A stretch of DNA of 64,000 nucleotides from the NCBI RefSeq assembly GCF_030687395.1, contig NZ_CP117430.1, positions 1,550,001 to 1,614,000 of the forward strand, written 5' to 3'. The DNA is from Pseudomonas wuhanensis. Its GTDB lineage: Bacteria > Pseudomonadota > Gammaproteobacteria > Pseudomonadales > Pseudomonadaceae. A program made the translations under genes and the position numbers. Positions 18,937 to 28,426 of this stretch are shown piece by piece; the first letter of the stretch is position 1; every line of letters starts with the position of its first letter. The notes under the pieces are model-generated. The model searched no databases and was not told where the DNA came from. It saw only the letters and a program-made list of their open reading frames with translations.

Positions 18937-20982
18937 TTACCTCGACAGCTGATTGAGTTCTTGAGAAACCACCGGAGTGCCCGACAACGGCAGGCGCAAG
19001 GTGAAACAGGTGCCTTGGCCCGGCGTCGATTGCACTTCCATCTGGCCTTTGTGGTTGTTGGTGATGATGAAGTACGAGACTGACAGTCCAAGGCCGGTGC
19101 CCTGACCGATTTCCTTGGTGGTGAAGAATGGCTCGAATGTGCGTTTGCGCACGTTCTCGCTCATGCCGATGCCGTTGTCCTCGACCTGAATTTCCGCCCA
19201 AGGCGGATTCAGTTTTGTACGCAGAATAATCCGCCCCGGTTCGCGATCGTCTGTGCGCTGGTGAATGGCTTGCGCGGCGTTTTTCAGCAAGTTGAGCAGC
19301 ACCTGTTCCAGTTCATTGGCGGTGCCGGGCACCGGGCCCAGCGCCGGATCGAACTGCCGAATGATCGCCTGACCCTTGAAGTCGAAGCCGATGGCCAGGT
19401 CAAAGTCGTTGCCAGCGATTTCCACCGCTTGATCGATCAACGCCGGCAAATCGCAGGGAGCCATCTGCCGGGTACTGCGGCGACTGAAGCTGAGCATGTG
19501 CGTCACGATTTTTGCCGCCCGGGCGCCGGCCTGTTGAATGCCATCAAGTAACTGCGGCACTTCGCGAGCTTTCAGGTACTGGTTGACCGTGTCCAGCTCG
19601 ATGCCCAGTTGCTCGGCCTGTTCGAGGTTTTTCGGCAGATCGGGTGACAAGCGCCGACGAATGTTCTGCACGTTGTGCAAGATTGCGCCCAGTGGATTAT
19701 TGATTTCGTGGGCCATGCCAGCGGCGAGGCCACCGACCGAGAGCATTTTTTCCGACTGCACCATCATTTCTTCCAGGGACAGACGCTGAGTGATGTCGTC
19801 GATCCGGATCACCACGCCGCGCCCGGCACCGCCCATCAACGGATAAAACGTCAGGGCGTAATGCTTGGGTTCATCGTCCTTGAGCCAGGTCACGCGTTCG
19901 ATCTTCGCCACCGTGTGCTGCTCGACGGTTTGCCTGAGCTGCGGCAGGAACGGTTTGAGCGGTTCGAAGGCGAGGAAGATCGGCTGGTTCAAGGCTTCGT
20001 CCAGAGGCGTACCGGACAGGGCGCTGGCTTCCTGATTCCACTGGGTCACGTAGAGCTGCTCGTCGAGGGCGATCAGTGCCGACGGCATGGAGTCGATGAT
20101 GCTGTTGAGGTAGTTCTGGAATCCGGTGAGCTTCTTTTCGATCTTGCTGCGCACCTGAACTTCCAGCTCCAGCTTGCGGTTGGTGTGACGGGTTTCTTCG
20201 GCCAGCCCCTGGGCCTGATCGTAAGCGGCCTGGGAGTCGTCGCGGGCGCGCTTGAGTTGCTGCTCCCGAGCCTCGATGCGCGAGAGCATGGTGTTGAACG
20301 CTTCGGCGAGGCTGCCGATTTCGTCGTGGTTGCCGCGAGAGGCGCGCAGGGCGTAGTTCTCTTCCCGGGTCACTTGCCGGGACAACTCTTCGAGCTGATG
20401 GATGGGGCGGGTAATCAGGCGTTTAATCTGCCGGGCGATCACCAGCCATAACAGTACGCTGAAGATCAGAATCCCCAAACTGGCGGTCAGGGTCCCGGTG
20501 TAGAACGCCATCGGCAGTTCGCTGCTGGCCACCAGCAGCAAATGCCCAGGCGCAGTGCCGGGGCGGGGCAGGGTGATGACTTGGTTGCTGCGGAACTCCA
20601 TGGCTTGCCAGGCTTCGAGGTGCCGGAAATGCTCCGGCAGATGGAGCTTGTCTCCCTGCTGCAGCTGCGCCAGAAGCACACCGTTGCCGTCATAGAGCGC
20701 TGCTGCACGCAACGGTGTATAGCTGTTGAGTTCGTTGAGCAGGCGCTCGGCGGTTTGCGGCGACTTCAAGGCGTCGGAGACCAGGCTGGGGTTGGACACC
20801 AGCCGGCCGATGGTCTGCAAGGCCTGGGGGGCCATGCTTTCCTGCGAGATGTAATAGGCGGCGCTGATAAAGGTCAGGTTGGCGACCAGCAAAACGGTGG
20901 TCAACAGCACCAGCAGGGCGGCCAGCAATTTCTGGCCGACTGGAAGGTTTTCAAGGCGCTGGCGCAATGGCATCAGGTTCAT
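18937..20982 (-). CDS. Membrane sensor histidine kinase with PAS domain
   Basis: The 681-residue kinase has a first membrane segment (about 17-45), a periplasmic sensor domain, a second membrane segment (about 160-185), HAMP (about 186-240), a coiled coil, PAS (about 285-400), HisKA with MAHEINNPLGAI (phospho-accepting His) and a HATPase domain with NLLKNAAQA, DNGIGM and GTGLGLS motifs. There is no receiver domain. The order kinase-panE-yajQ-mscS matches the P. aeruginosa PA4398 neighbourhood as I recall it, but no response regulator gene is adjacent here. Confidence 0.9.
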   Translation of the reverse strand: MNLMPLRQRLENLPVGQKLLAALLVLLTTVLLVANLTFISAAYYISQESMAPQALQTIGRLVSNPSLVSDALKSPQTAERLLNELNSYTPLRAAALYDGNGVLLAQLQQGDKLHLPEHFRHLEAWQAMEFRSNQVITLPRPGTAPGHLLLVASSELPMAFYTGTLTASLGILIFSVLLWLVIARQIKRLITRPIHQLEELSRQVTREENYALRASRGNHDEIGSLAEAFNTMLSRIEAREQQLKRARDDSQAAYDQAQGLAEETRHTNRKLELEVQVRSKIEKKLTGFQNYLNSIIDSMPSALIALDEQLYVTQWNQEASALSGTPLDEALNQPIFLAFEPLKPFLPQLRQTVEQHTVAKIERVTWLKDDEPKHYALTFYPLMGGAGRGVVIRIDDITQRLSLEEMMVQSEKMLSVGGLAAGMAHEINNPLGAILHNVQNIRRRLSPDLPKNLEQAEQLGIELDTVNQYLKAREVPQLLDGIQQAGARAAKIVTHMLSFSRRSTRQMAPCDLPALIDQAVEIAGNDFDLAIGFDFKGQAIIRQFDPALGPVPGTANELEQVLLNLLKNAAQAIHQRTDDREPGRIILRTKLNPPWAEIQVEDNGIGMSENVRKRTFEPFFTTKEIGQGTGLGLSVSYFIITNNHKGQMEVQSTPGQGTCFTLRLPLSGTPVVSQELNQLSR

Positions 20983-21018
20983 CGCTGAAAAGGAACAAGT
21001 GGCCAGCGTAGCCGCTGC

Positions 21019-22562
<1,544 letters not shown>

Positions 22563-22576
22563 CTTTTCAAGCGGGA

Positions 22577-22608
22577 CCTGTGGGAGCGAGCTTGCTCGCG
22601 CCCACAGG
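22577..22608. repeat. Single REP-like hairpin
   Basis: CCTGTGGGAGCGAGC and GCTCGCGCCCACAGG pair around a very short loop, forming a compact hairpin just after yajQ. Confidence 0.8.
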
Positions 22609-22686
22609 GATTGTGTTTATTCCGGTGGGTCTTTTTCTGCCGCTCATTTTTTGCGTGCCGGGTAGCCGGAAATCAGGAGAAAAAAG

Positions 22687-23529
22687 ATGGATTTGAATGC
22701 TGAAGTGGACAACCTGGTCAAGGCATCCCAAGCCTGGATTCCAATGATCATGGAATACGGCAGCCGCGTGCTACTGGCGGTGATTACCCTGGCCATCGGC
22801 TGGTGGCTGATCAACAAGGTCACGCAAAAACTGGGTGGCCTGCTGGCGTTGCGCAATGCCGACCTGGCGCTGCAAGGTTTCATCAGCAGCCTGGCGAACA
22901 TCATCCTCAAGGTTTTGCTGATCGTCAGCGTGGCGTCGATGATCGGCGTGGAAACCACCTCGTTCGTCGCGGCCATCGGTGCAGCCGGCCTGGCGATCGG
23001 TCTGGCCTTGCAGGGTAGCCTGGCGAACTTCGCGGGCGGCGTGCTGATTCTGTTGTTCCGCCCGTTCCGCATCGGTGACTGGATCGAAGCCCAAGGTGTT
23101 GCCGGTACGGTCGACAACATCCAGATCTTCCACACCGTATTGCGCACCGGTGATAACAAAACCATCATCGTGCCTAACGGCGTTCTGTCGAACGGCATCA
23201 TCACCAACACCAACCGTCAACCGACCCGTAAGGTCGTGTTTGATGTAGGCGTGGCTTACGAGGCGGACTTACAGAAGGCCCGTCATGTTTTGCTGGACCT
23301 GGCCAAAGATGAGCGCGTTTTGGCTGACCCGGCACCTCAGGCAGTGATTTCTACTCTGGGCGACAGTTCGATTACTGTTTCCCTTCGAGTGTGGGTGAAG
23401 ACGGCGGATTATTGGGATGTGATGTTCATGTTCAACGAACAGTCCCGTGATCGTTTGAAAACGGCCGGTATCGATATTCCGTTTCCACAGCGGGTGATTC
23501 GAGTGGTTCAGGAGTCTGCAGTGCAGTAA
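22687..23529 (+). CDS. mscS: Small-conductance mechanosensitive channel MscS
   Basis: A 280-residue MscS channel that opens on hypo-osmotic shock. Three membrane helices lie in residues about 20-130; the third carries the Gly/Ala-rich pore sequence GAAGLAIGLALQGSLANFAGG. The cytoplasmic cage contains FRPFRIGDWIEAQG and VPNGVLSNGIITN. AGGAGAAAAAAG precedes ATG 22687. The size is close to E. coli MscS. Confidence 0.94.
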   Translation: MDLNAEVDNLVKASQAWIPMIMEYGSRVLLAVITLAIGWWLINKVTQKLGGLLALRNADLALQGFISSLANIILKVLLIVSVASMIGVETTSFVAAIGAAGLAIGLALQGSLANFAGGVLILLFRPFRIGDWIEAQGVAGTVDNIQIFHTVLRTGDNKTIIVPNGVLSNGIITNTNRQPTRKVVFDVGVAYEADLQKARHVLLDLAKDERVLADPAPQAVISTLGDSSITVSLRVWVKTADYWDVMFMFNEQSRDRLKTAGIDIPFPQRVIRVVQESAVQ

Positions 23530-23535
23530 GCAACA

Positions 23536-23565
23536 AAAGAGGCCCATCCGAAGATGGGCCTCTTT
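23536..23565. terminator. Bidirectional terminator mscS/oprD-family porin
   Basis: A perfect 13-bp stem AAAGAGGCCCATC / GATGGGCCTCTTT closes on a CGAA tetraloop between the two convergent genes. Confidence 0.92.
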
Positions 23566-23594
23566 GTTTGTTACCGCAAACTAACTTGATGCGA

Positions 23595-24941
23595 TTACAA
23601 AATCGACAGCGGGTAGTCGACGATCACACGGAACTCTTTCACGTCGCCTTCACCTTCGTCGGCGTTAGCAAAGTGCCAAGCTTGACGGAAGCGGACGGAC
23701 AGATCTTTTGCCGGGCCAGACTGAACAACGTACTTGGCTTCGAAGTTGGTTTCGTTGTGCTTGCCATCTTCACCGTACAGGCCGGCGTAAGCGCTGCCTG
23801 CTGGAGTTTTGGTACCGTCGATGTCCCAACCTTTCACGTAACGGGTCATGAAGCTCAGACCAGGAACGCCGTACTCAGCCATTTTCAGATCGTAACGGAT
23901 CTGGGCAGACTTCTCGCCAGGGGCGTTGAAGTCAGAGTACTGGATGGAGTTGGCGAGGAAGATCGAGTCGCCGCCGCGGTTGTTTTTGCCAATACCGACG
24001 TAGTCGAACGGGGTATCGCCATTAACCTTTTGGAAGGCCAGGGTGATGGTGTGTGCTTTCAGGAACGACAGAGCAGTGGCCAGCGAGAATGCTGTGTTGC
24101 TAATGTCACCGGCTTTCGCGTCACCGGTGTCGGTGGTGCGGTAGATGTTGAAGTCGGTGTTCAGCGACGTGTCACCACCAAATGGAGTGGTGAGGTTCAC
24201 GTTGGCGTAGTACTGGTTCCAGATGTCTTCCAGCTTGGCGCCATACAGCGATGCGGAAAGGTTATCGGTAATGCCGTACTTGCCACCGAAATAGTCGATG
24301 CTGTTGGCTTCAACGCCAGCGTAGTTTGCAAACAGGCCGCCGTCACGGGCGTTTTTGTCCTGGCTGGAACCCGAGTAGAAGTGACCGGCTTCGAGGTCAA
24401 GGTCTTTGACTTCGCTGCTCTGCAGTTGGAAACCGCTGGCAACTTGAGGAAGGATACGGGAACCGCCAACAGCAAACACTGGAGCAGTGCTTGGCGACAT
24501 GTCGCCGAATTTCAGCTCGGTTTTGGAGACGCGGAATTTAATGGCCCCCCCGGCTTTACCCTGACTGTCGTTGACGTCGCGGCCACCGTTAGCGTTGACG
24601 GTGTCGCTACGGCTCATGTTGCCCGAACCGGAAGTGCCATCGCCGCCATCCAGTTTGATGGCCAGGTAACCGAATGCATCAACGCCAACGCCAACAGTAC
24701 CCTGGGTGTAACCGGAGCTGAAGGTGCCCCAAAGACCTTGGGTCCAGTCTTTAACGTCGCGGGCGCCATCTTTGTTGTCACGGTTGAAGTAATAGTTGCG
24801 AATCAGCAAGTCGAACTTGGCGTCTTCAACAAAACCTTTGGCTTCAGCCTGGTCACTTACGAACGGTGCGGCCGTAGCCATTTGAGTACTGGCTGCTGCT
24901 GCAACTGCCAGTGCGATCATGCTCCACTTCATCACGCGCAT
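23595..24941 (-). CDS. OprD family outer-membrane porin
   Basis: The 448-residue precursor has a signal peptide of about 25 residues (MRVMKWSMIALAVAAAAST...ATA). The body is rich in alternating aromatic/polar beta strands and matches the OprD/OprE/OprQ family of specific porins for amino acids or carboxylates. The C-terminus ends in EFRVIVDYPLSIL. CCAAAGGAGCAAATC lies upstream of the ATG. The substrate cannot be assigned from sequence. Confidence 0.9.
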   Translation of the reverse strand: MRVMKWSMIALAVAAAASTQMATAAPFVSDQAEAKGFVEDAKFDLLIRNYYFNRDNKDGARDVKDWTQGLWGTFSSGYTQGTVGVGVDAFGYLAIKLDGGDGTSGSGNMSRSDTVNANGGRDVNDSQGKAGGAIKFRVSKTELKFGDMSPSTAPVFAVGGSRILPQVASGFQLQSSEVKDLDLEAGHFYSGSSQDKNARDGGLFANYAGVEANSIDYFGGKYGITDNLSASLYGAKLEDIWNQYYANVNLTTPFGGDTSLNTDFNIYRTTDTGDAKAGDISNTAFSLATALSFLKAHTITLAFQKVNGDTPFDYVGIGKNNRGGDSIFLANSIQYSDFNAPGEKSAQIRYDLKMAEYGVPGLSFMTRYVKGWDIDGTKTPAGSAYAGLYGEDGKHNETNFEAKYVVQSGPAKDLSVRFRQAWHFANADEGEGDVKEFRVIVDYPLSIL

Positions 24942-25839
24942 CGTGATTTGCTCCTTTGGTTTTTAGAAGAGTACTGCCGTCCCGCCTGTTTTATTATCCG
25001 GGCGGCTCTTTCTTTTTGTGTCGGCGCAAACTTATATCACGCCGACCATGTTGGCGATACTTGCGCATCTAACCTTTCAGCTTCTTTACGACCCTGTCGC
25101 AAATGGCTGGGTAGATGTCGCAAATTCACAATCCCGACGCAATCGGACTGACAACTTCAGCGTTGTTTTCCATGACTTGAGCATCGGTAAAAAAGAGTCC
25201 CTGGTCCTGCACTTGAATCTCCATCGGGCAATCCTGCCACTGTTTTTATTGGCCTTAAGGCTTCCACTTCCAGCAGACGCCTTATAGACGATATAGGTGT
25301 GAATGCAACAAGCGTGCACAAATCGGAATTCTGTTGCTGTTTTTTTTCAAAGGCCTGCCTGCTGCTGTAAAAACCCCATAAAACCGGGGGGTTCAAGCTC
25401 GTTTTACTTGAGCTTGACGCCATGCTTCGCATCGTGTTTACCACATCGAACCAGTGGGGGCGACAACCAAAAACGTTACCGGTTCACCCCGCCAGTGAGT
25501 AGTTAGCGGATGCTGACGCACTGAGCGTAGACGCGTTGTGCGGTTTTGGTGCAAAAAATTTCAATTGCTGTACCGAATTCATACAGTGTCGTTTTGTGAT
25601 CGAATCGAACAGCCCGTTGTTTATCGGTCATTTCGCCATTTTTTGTGCGGTGGCTGGTTCTGTCATGGTGCATGCCTGATCAAAATGGCTTATGTCGGGG
25701 CGCCCGGAGGACGCTGCAGGCGGCAGTTCGTCGTGAAGCGCTTGGCGTTCGCAGGTATGCTGCCGTCCTGTCGCTTGGTGCGCCGTCTTTCGGTAGGGGC
25801 GCTAAGCTGAAAAAAGATGACCAGAGGGGAGTGTGCGCT
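24942..25839. other. Long non-coding gap upstream of the HIT gene
   Basis: About 900 bases with no gene I can support. It must hold the porin promoter on the left and the HIT promoter on the right. Small open frames (for example 25018-25287 and 25157-25444 on the minus strand) lack convincing ribosome sites or recognisable protein character. A perfect 7-bp inverted repeat CAAGCTC (25394-25400) / GAGCTTG (25410-25416) stands out. A small RNA is possible but not shown. Confidence 0.5.
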
Positions 25840-26265
25840 GTGTTCGCTTTAGATCCACGACTTCAACAAGACACGTTGCCGATCGGCGATTTCCCGCTCT
25901 GTCGGCTGTTGTTGTCCAATGATTCGAACTACCCGTGGTTCATCCTCGTGCCACGCCGCGAGGATATCAGTGAAATATTTCAGTTGGATGGCGCAGATCA
26001 ACAGCAGCTGTGGCGGGAAACGACTGAGCTGGCGGAAATCCTCAAGGACTCGTTTGACGCGGACAAGTTGAACGTCGCGGCTCTGGGTAACGTCGTCAGT
26101 CAGTTGCACATGCATGTGATTGTGCGCAAGCGTGAGGACGCCGCCTGGCCAGCTCCGGTCTGGGGCAAACAGCCGGCCAAACCCTACAGTCCAGAGCAGA
26201 TCGCGACGATTCGCGAGCGGCTGCGTCTGGTGTTGACCGATGACTTCACATTTCTGGAGGGTTGA
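25840..26265 (+). CDS. HIT domain protein with altered triad
   Basis: A 141-residue histidine-triad family nucleotide hydrolase/transferase, starting VFALDPRLQQDTLPIGDFPLC. The triad reads Q88-L-H90-M-H92-V: the first His of HxHxH is Gln, while the central catalytic His is kept. GTG 25840 is preceded by GAGGGGAG; GTG 25831 is an in-frame alternative. slyX starts 3 bases after its stop, so the two form an operon. The substrate is unknown. Confidence 0.85.
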   Translation: MFALDPRLQQDTLPIGDFPLCRLLLSNDSNYPWFILVPRREDISEIFQLDGADQQQLWRETTELAEILKDSFDADKLNVAALGNVVSQLHMHVIVRKREDAAWPAPVWGKQPAKPYSPEQIATIRERLRLVLTDDFTFLEG

Positions 26266-26268
26266 GTC

Positions 26269-26475
26269 ATGAGCCTGGAAGAACGCGTTACCGATCTGGA
26301 AAGCCAGTTGGCGTTTCAGGATGACACCATCCAGACATTGAACGATGTGCTGGCGGCGCAGCAACATGCGGTTGAGCGCCTGCAACTGCAAATGACGGCG
26401 CTGATCAAGCGGCAGGAAGAAATGGTCGGCCAGTTCGAGTCCTTCGAAGAAGAGGCGCCACCGCCACATTACTGA
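26269..26475 (+). CDS. slyX: SlyX family protein
   Basis: A 68-residue coiled-coil protein, [20 protein letters not shown]...EEAPPPHY, matching SlyX in length and in the terminal PPPHY. The function is unknown. It directly follows the HIT gene, and its stop is followed by a strong terminator. Confidence 0.92.
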   Translation: MSLEERVTDLESQLAFQDDTIQTLNDVLAAQQHAVERLQLQMTALIKRQEEMVGQFESFEEEAPPPHY

Positions 26476-26487
26476 AAAGCAAATCAT

Positions 26488-26528
26488 AAAAAAACCGCGA
26501 ACAGCCTGGGCTGTTCGCGGTTTTTTTT
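26488..26528. terminator. Bidirectional terminator slyX/cold-shock gene
   Basis: The stem AAAACCGCGAACAGCC / GGCTGTTCGCGGTTTT has a minimal loop and is flanked by A- and T-tracts, between convergent genes. Confidence 0.93.
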
Positions 26529-26538
26529 AGCCTTGGAG

Positions 26539-27141
26539 TCAGCGACGCGGCAGGGCGGCGATCACATCTTCGGCTTGCAGGCCTTTGTCACGGTTCATGA
26601 CAGAGAACTCCACGCGCTGGCCTTCCACCAGAACGCGGTGGCCTTCACCGCGAATGGCCCGGAAGTGCACGAAAATATCATCACCGGAATCACGGGAAAT
26701 AAAGCCGAAGCCCTTGGAGGTGTTGAACCATTTAACGGTGCCAGTATCGCGGTTGCTCATGTCATAGCTTGGCGAGGCGGCGGCCGGTGAAGATTTGTAG
26801 AAACTGACGGCCAGGTGCAGAAAAATGGCGATCAGGGCAACGACCAGACTGAACAGAACGGCAGGTTGACCGGCGATGACAGGCATCGGGGCGATCAGCG
26901 TCAGGGTTTGCAGCACGACAGCCAGAACCAGCAAGGCGCTGACCAGGTTTTGCAGTTGGTGACGCGGACCTTTGTTCCAGTAAGGAATAACAGGTGCAAG
27001 GGTGAGGTTGAGCAGGCCGAAAAAGGCCAGGTACAGCGCATCGGGTTGTTGCAGGTAAGGTACCGCTTCGGATCGCAGGCTAGGGATGAAGGACAGCAGC
27101 AGGGCTGCTGCGCCCATTAGCAGGTGGACGATTTTCAACAT
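26539..27141 (-). CDS. Membrane-anchored cold-shock-domain protein
   Basis: The 200-residue protein fuses an N-terminal membrane region of three or four helices (about 1-117) to a C-terminal cold-shock domain (about 130-197). The CSD carries the RNP1-like KGFGFISR and RNP2-like DIFVHF motifs seen in nucleic-acid-binding Csp proteins. I recall a similar protein in P. aeruginosa next to the aspS-ruv-tol region. The combination suggests RNA or DNA binding at the inner membrane; this is not demonstrated. Confidence 0.85.
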   Translation of the reverse strand: MLKIVHLLMGAAALLLSFIPSLRSEAVPYLQQPDALYLAFFGLLNLTLAPVIPYWNKGPRHQLQNLVSALLVLAVVLQTLTLIAPMPVIAGQPAVLFSLVVALIAIFLHLAVSFYKSSPAAASPSYDMSNRDTGTVKWFNTSKGFGFISRDSGDDIFVHFRAIRGEGHRVLVEGQRVEFSVMNRDKGLQAEDVIAALPRR

Positions 27142-27605
27142 TTCGATTAACTCACGTTAAGACGGATCACAAGGAAGAGCTGATGGAGCACGGTTCGCTT
27201 CAGAACAATAAGAGGCGTTGGACACGTACCGGGTATCAGCCTATGCGCAACCCCCGGAAAATAGGCGGTAGCGACACACTGCCTATTTAACAGCAAAGCC
27301 CGCGGCTACTCAAATCAGGCGGTCCAGCGGTGCTTCCTTTTGGCCGCTGTGCAGATGACGCTTGCTGAGTGTTGTTCGCGCGCAGTGTTCCTCGGATCTT
27401 TTGCCTTTTCATCGAGTGATGTTGCGTCAGCATTTGTGGGAAAACGTCCGGCCTAGGACGTGCTCCATGATCCCCTCTCCGTTGTTGGCTTATCCTACGT
27501 TGATGGGCAAAAAGTCATCTGGATATGCCTGTGCGCCTGCGCTTTTATAAGGAAACGGAATATGACTCTTATAAGCAGCAAGGATGGCAAAGGAGTGTCA
27601 ACGGT
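27142..27605. other. Gap between cold-shock-domain gene and RHH gene
   Basis: There is no gene here. It contains an 8-bp inverted repeat AAATAGGC (27259-27266) / GCCTATTT (27281-27288), about 120 bases upstream of the membrane/CSD gene, which could be an operator. An ATG at 27525 opens the same frame as the RHH gene but has no ribosome site. Confidence 0.45.
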
Positions 27606-27944
27606 ATGGTTCATGAAGACAGGCGAGACGAGGGGAGGGTCGGTCCACTCAAGGACGTAAGGATTGATTTATTAGTCAGCGAATTCGATATGGGCCTGGC
27701 CCAGCCATTATCCCGGTCAGTGCGTTTGAATGGCTTTGCCACCTGTTTGCGGCTTGAGCAGGTCTATTGGGATATTTTGGGTGATATGGCCAAGGTCAAT
27801 CGCTGCTCGGTCAGTACGCTGTTGTCCCACGTGGATCGCGAAGTGCATTTGCGTCATGGCGGTGTGAAGAACTTCACCGGGCTGGTGCGGGTTGTCTGCG
27901 TCGTGCACAGCTTGAAGGAGGGAAATTGCCTCGCCATGGCTTAG
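27606..27944 (+). CDS. Ribbon-helix-helix domain protein
   Basis: A 112-residue protein whose C-terminal half (RSVRLNGFATCLRLEQVYWDILGDMAKVN...) matches the RHH_4 ribbon-helix-helix family, typically DNA-binding dimers. I chose ATG 27606 because AAAGGAG lies about 10 bases upstream; a longer start at 27525 has no such site. No toxin or obvious partner gene is adjacent. Its targets are unknown. Confidence 0.75.
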   Translation: MVHEDRRDEGRVGPLKDVRIDLLVSEFDMGLAQPLSRSVRLNGFATCLRLEQVYWDILGDMAKVNRCSVSTLLSHVDREVHLRHGGVKNFTGLVRVVCVVHSLKEGNCLAMA

Positions 27945-28014
27945 CGGTTGGCGATGGATCGGGTCGAGTGTCGGTCTGTGCAGTCTTACGGCTGCACAGG
28001 CTGCATTTAATGGA

Positions 28015-28020
28015 TATAAT
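28015..28020 (+). promoter_or_regulatory. Candidate -10 element for the FmdB-aspS transcript
   Basis: A perfect TATAAT lies 61 bases upstream of the FmdB-type start. The spacing-compatible -35 (27992-27997) is a poor match, so the assignment is tentative. Confidence 0.5.
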
Positions 28021-28081
28021 CCCGCCCTTTGCCGCAAAGCCCAGCATGCGCGGTAGCAATCTGATCGCCGAGACAACCCCC

Positions 28082-28303
28082 ATGCCGATGTACGACTATC
28101 AATGTGCTTCCTGTGGTCATCAGTTGGAAGCCATTCAAAAGATCAGCGCAGCACCGTTGGTCGACTGCCCTGCCTGCCAGGCGCCAGAGCTTAAAAAGAT
28201 GCTGTCCATGCCGGGCTTCCGCCTCAGCGGCACCGGCTGGTACGAAACCGACTTCAAGACCGGTTCCAAGAAAAATCTGGCCGGTGGCGACAAAGCTGAC
28301 TAG
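28082..28303 (+). CDS. FmdB family zinc-ribbon protein
   Basis: A 73-residue protein starting MPMYDYQCASCGHQLEAIQK, with two CxxC pairs (CASC and CPAC) forming a zinc ribbon, as in the FmdB regulatory-protein family. ATG 28082 or 28088 could be used. It lies 123 bases before aspS in the same direction, a common arrangement in gammaproteobacteria. The function is unknown. Confidence 0.9.
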   Translation: MPMYDYQCASCGHQLEAIQKISAAPLVDCPACQAPELKKMLSMPGFRLSGTGWYETDFKTGSKKNLAGGDKAD

Positions 28304-28426
28304 GGTCTAGCGCCCGGGCTGAATGACACGCGCGAGCTCTTGCATCATCCGGCACCTTTATTTAAGTGCGGGGGGGCGGCAAGACCTCCAACCGAATTTC
28401 GAATTACGAGAAGTGAAACCACTACC

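Noticed and set aside
25018..25444. Small open frames in the gap upstream of the HIT gene
   Set aside because: They have no ribosome sites, no recognisable domains, and overlap each other on both strands.
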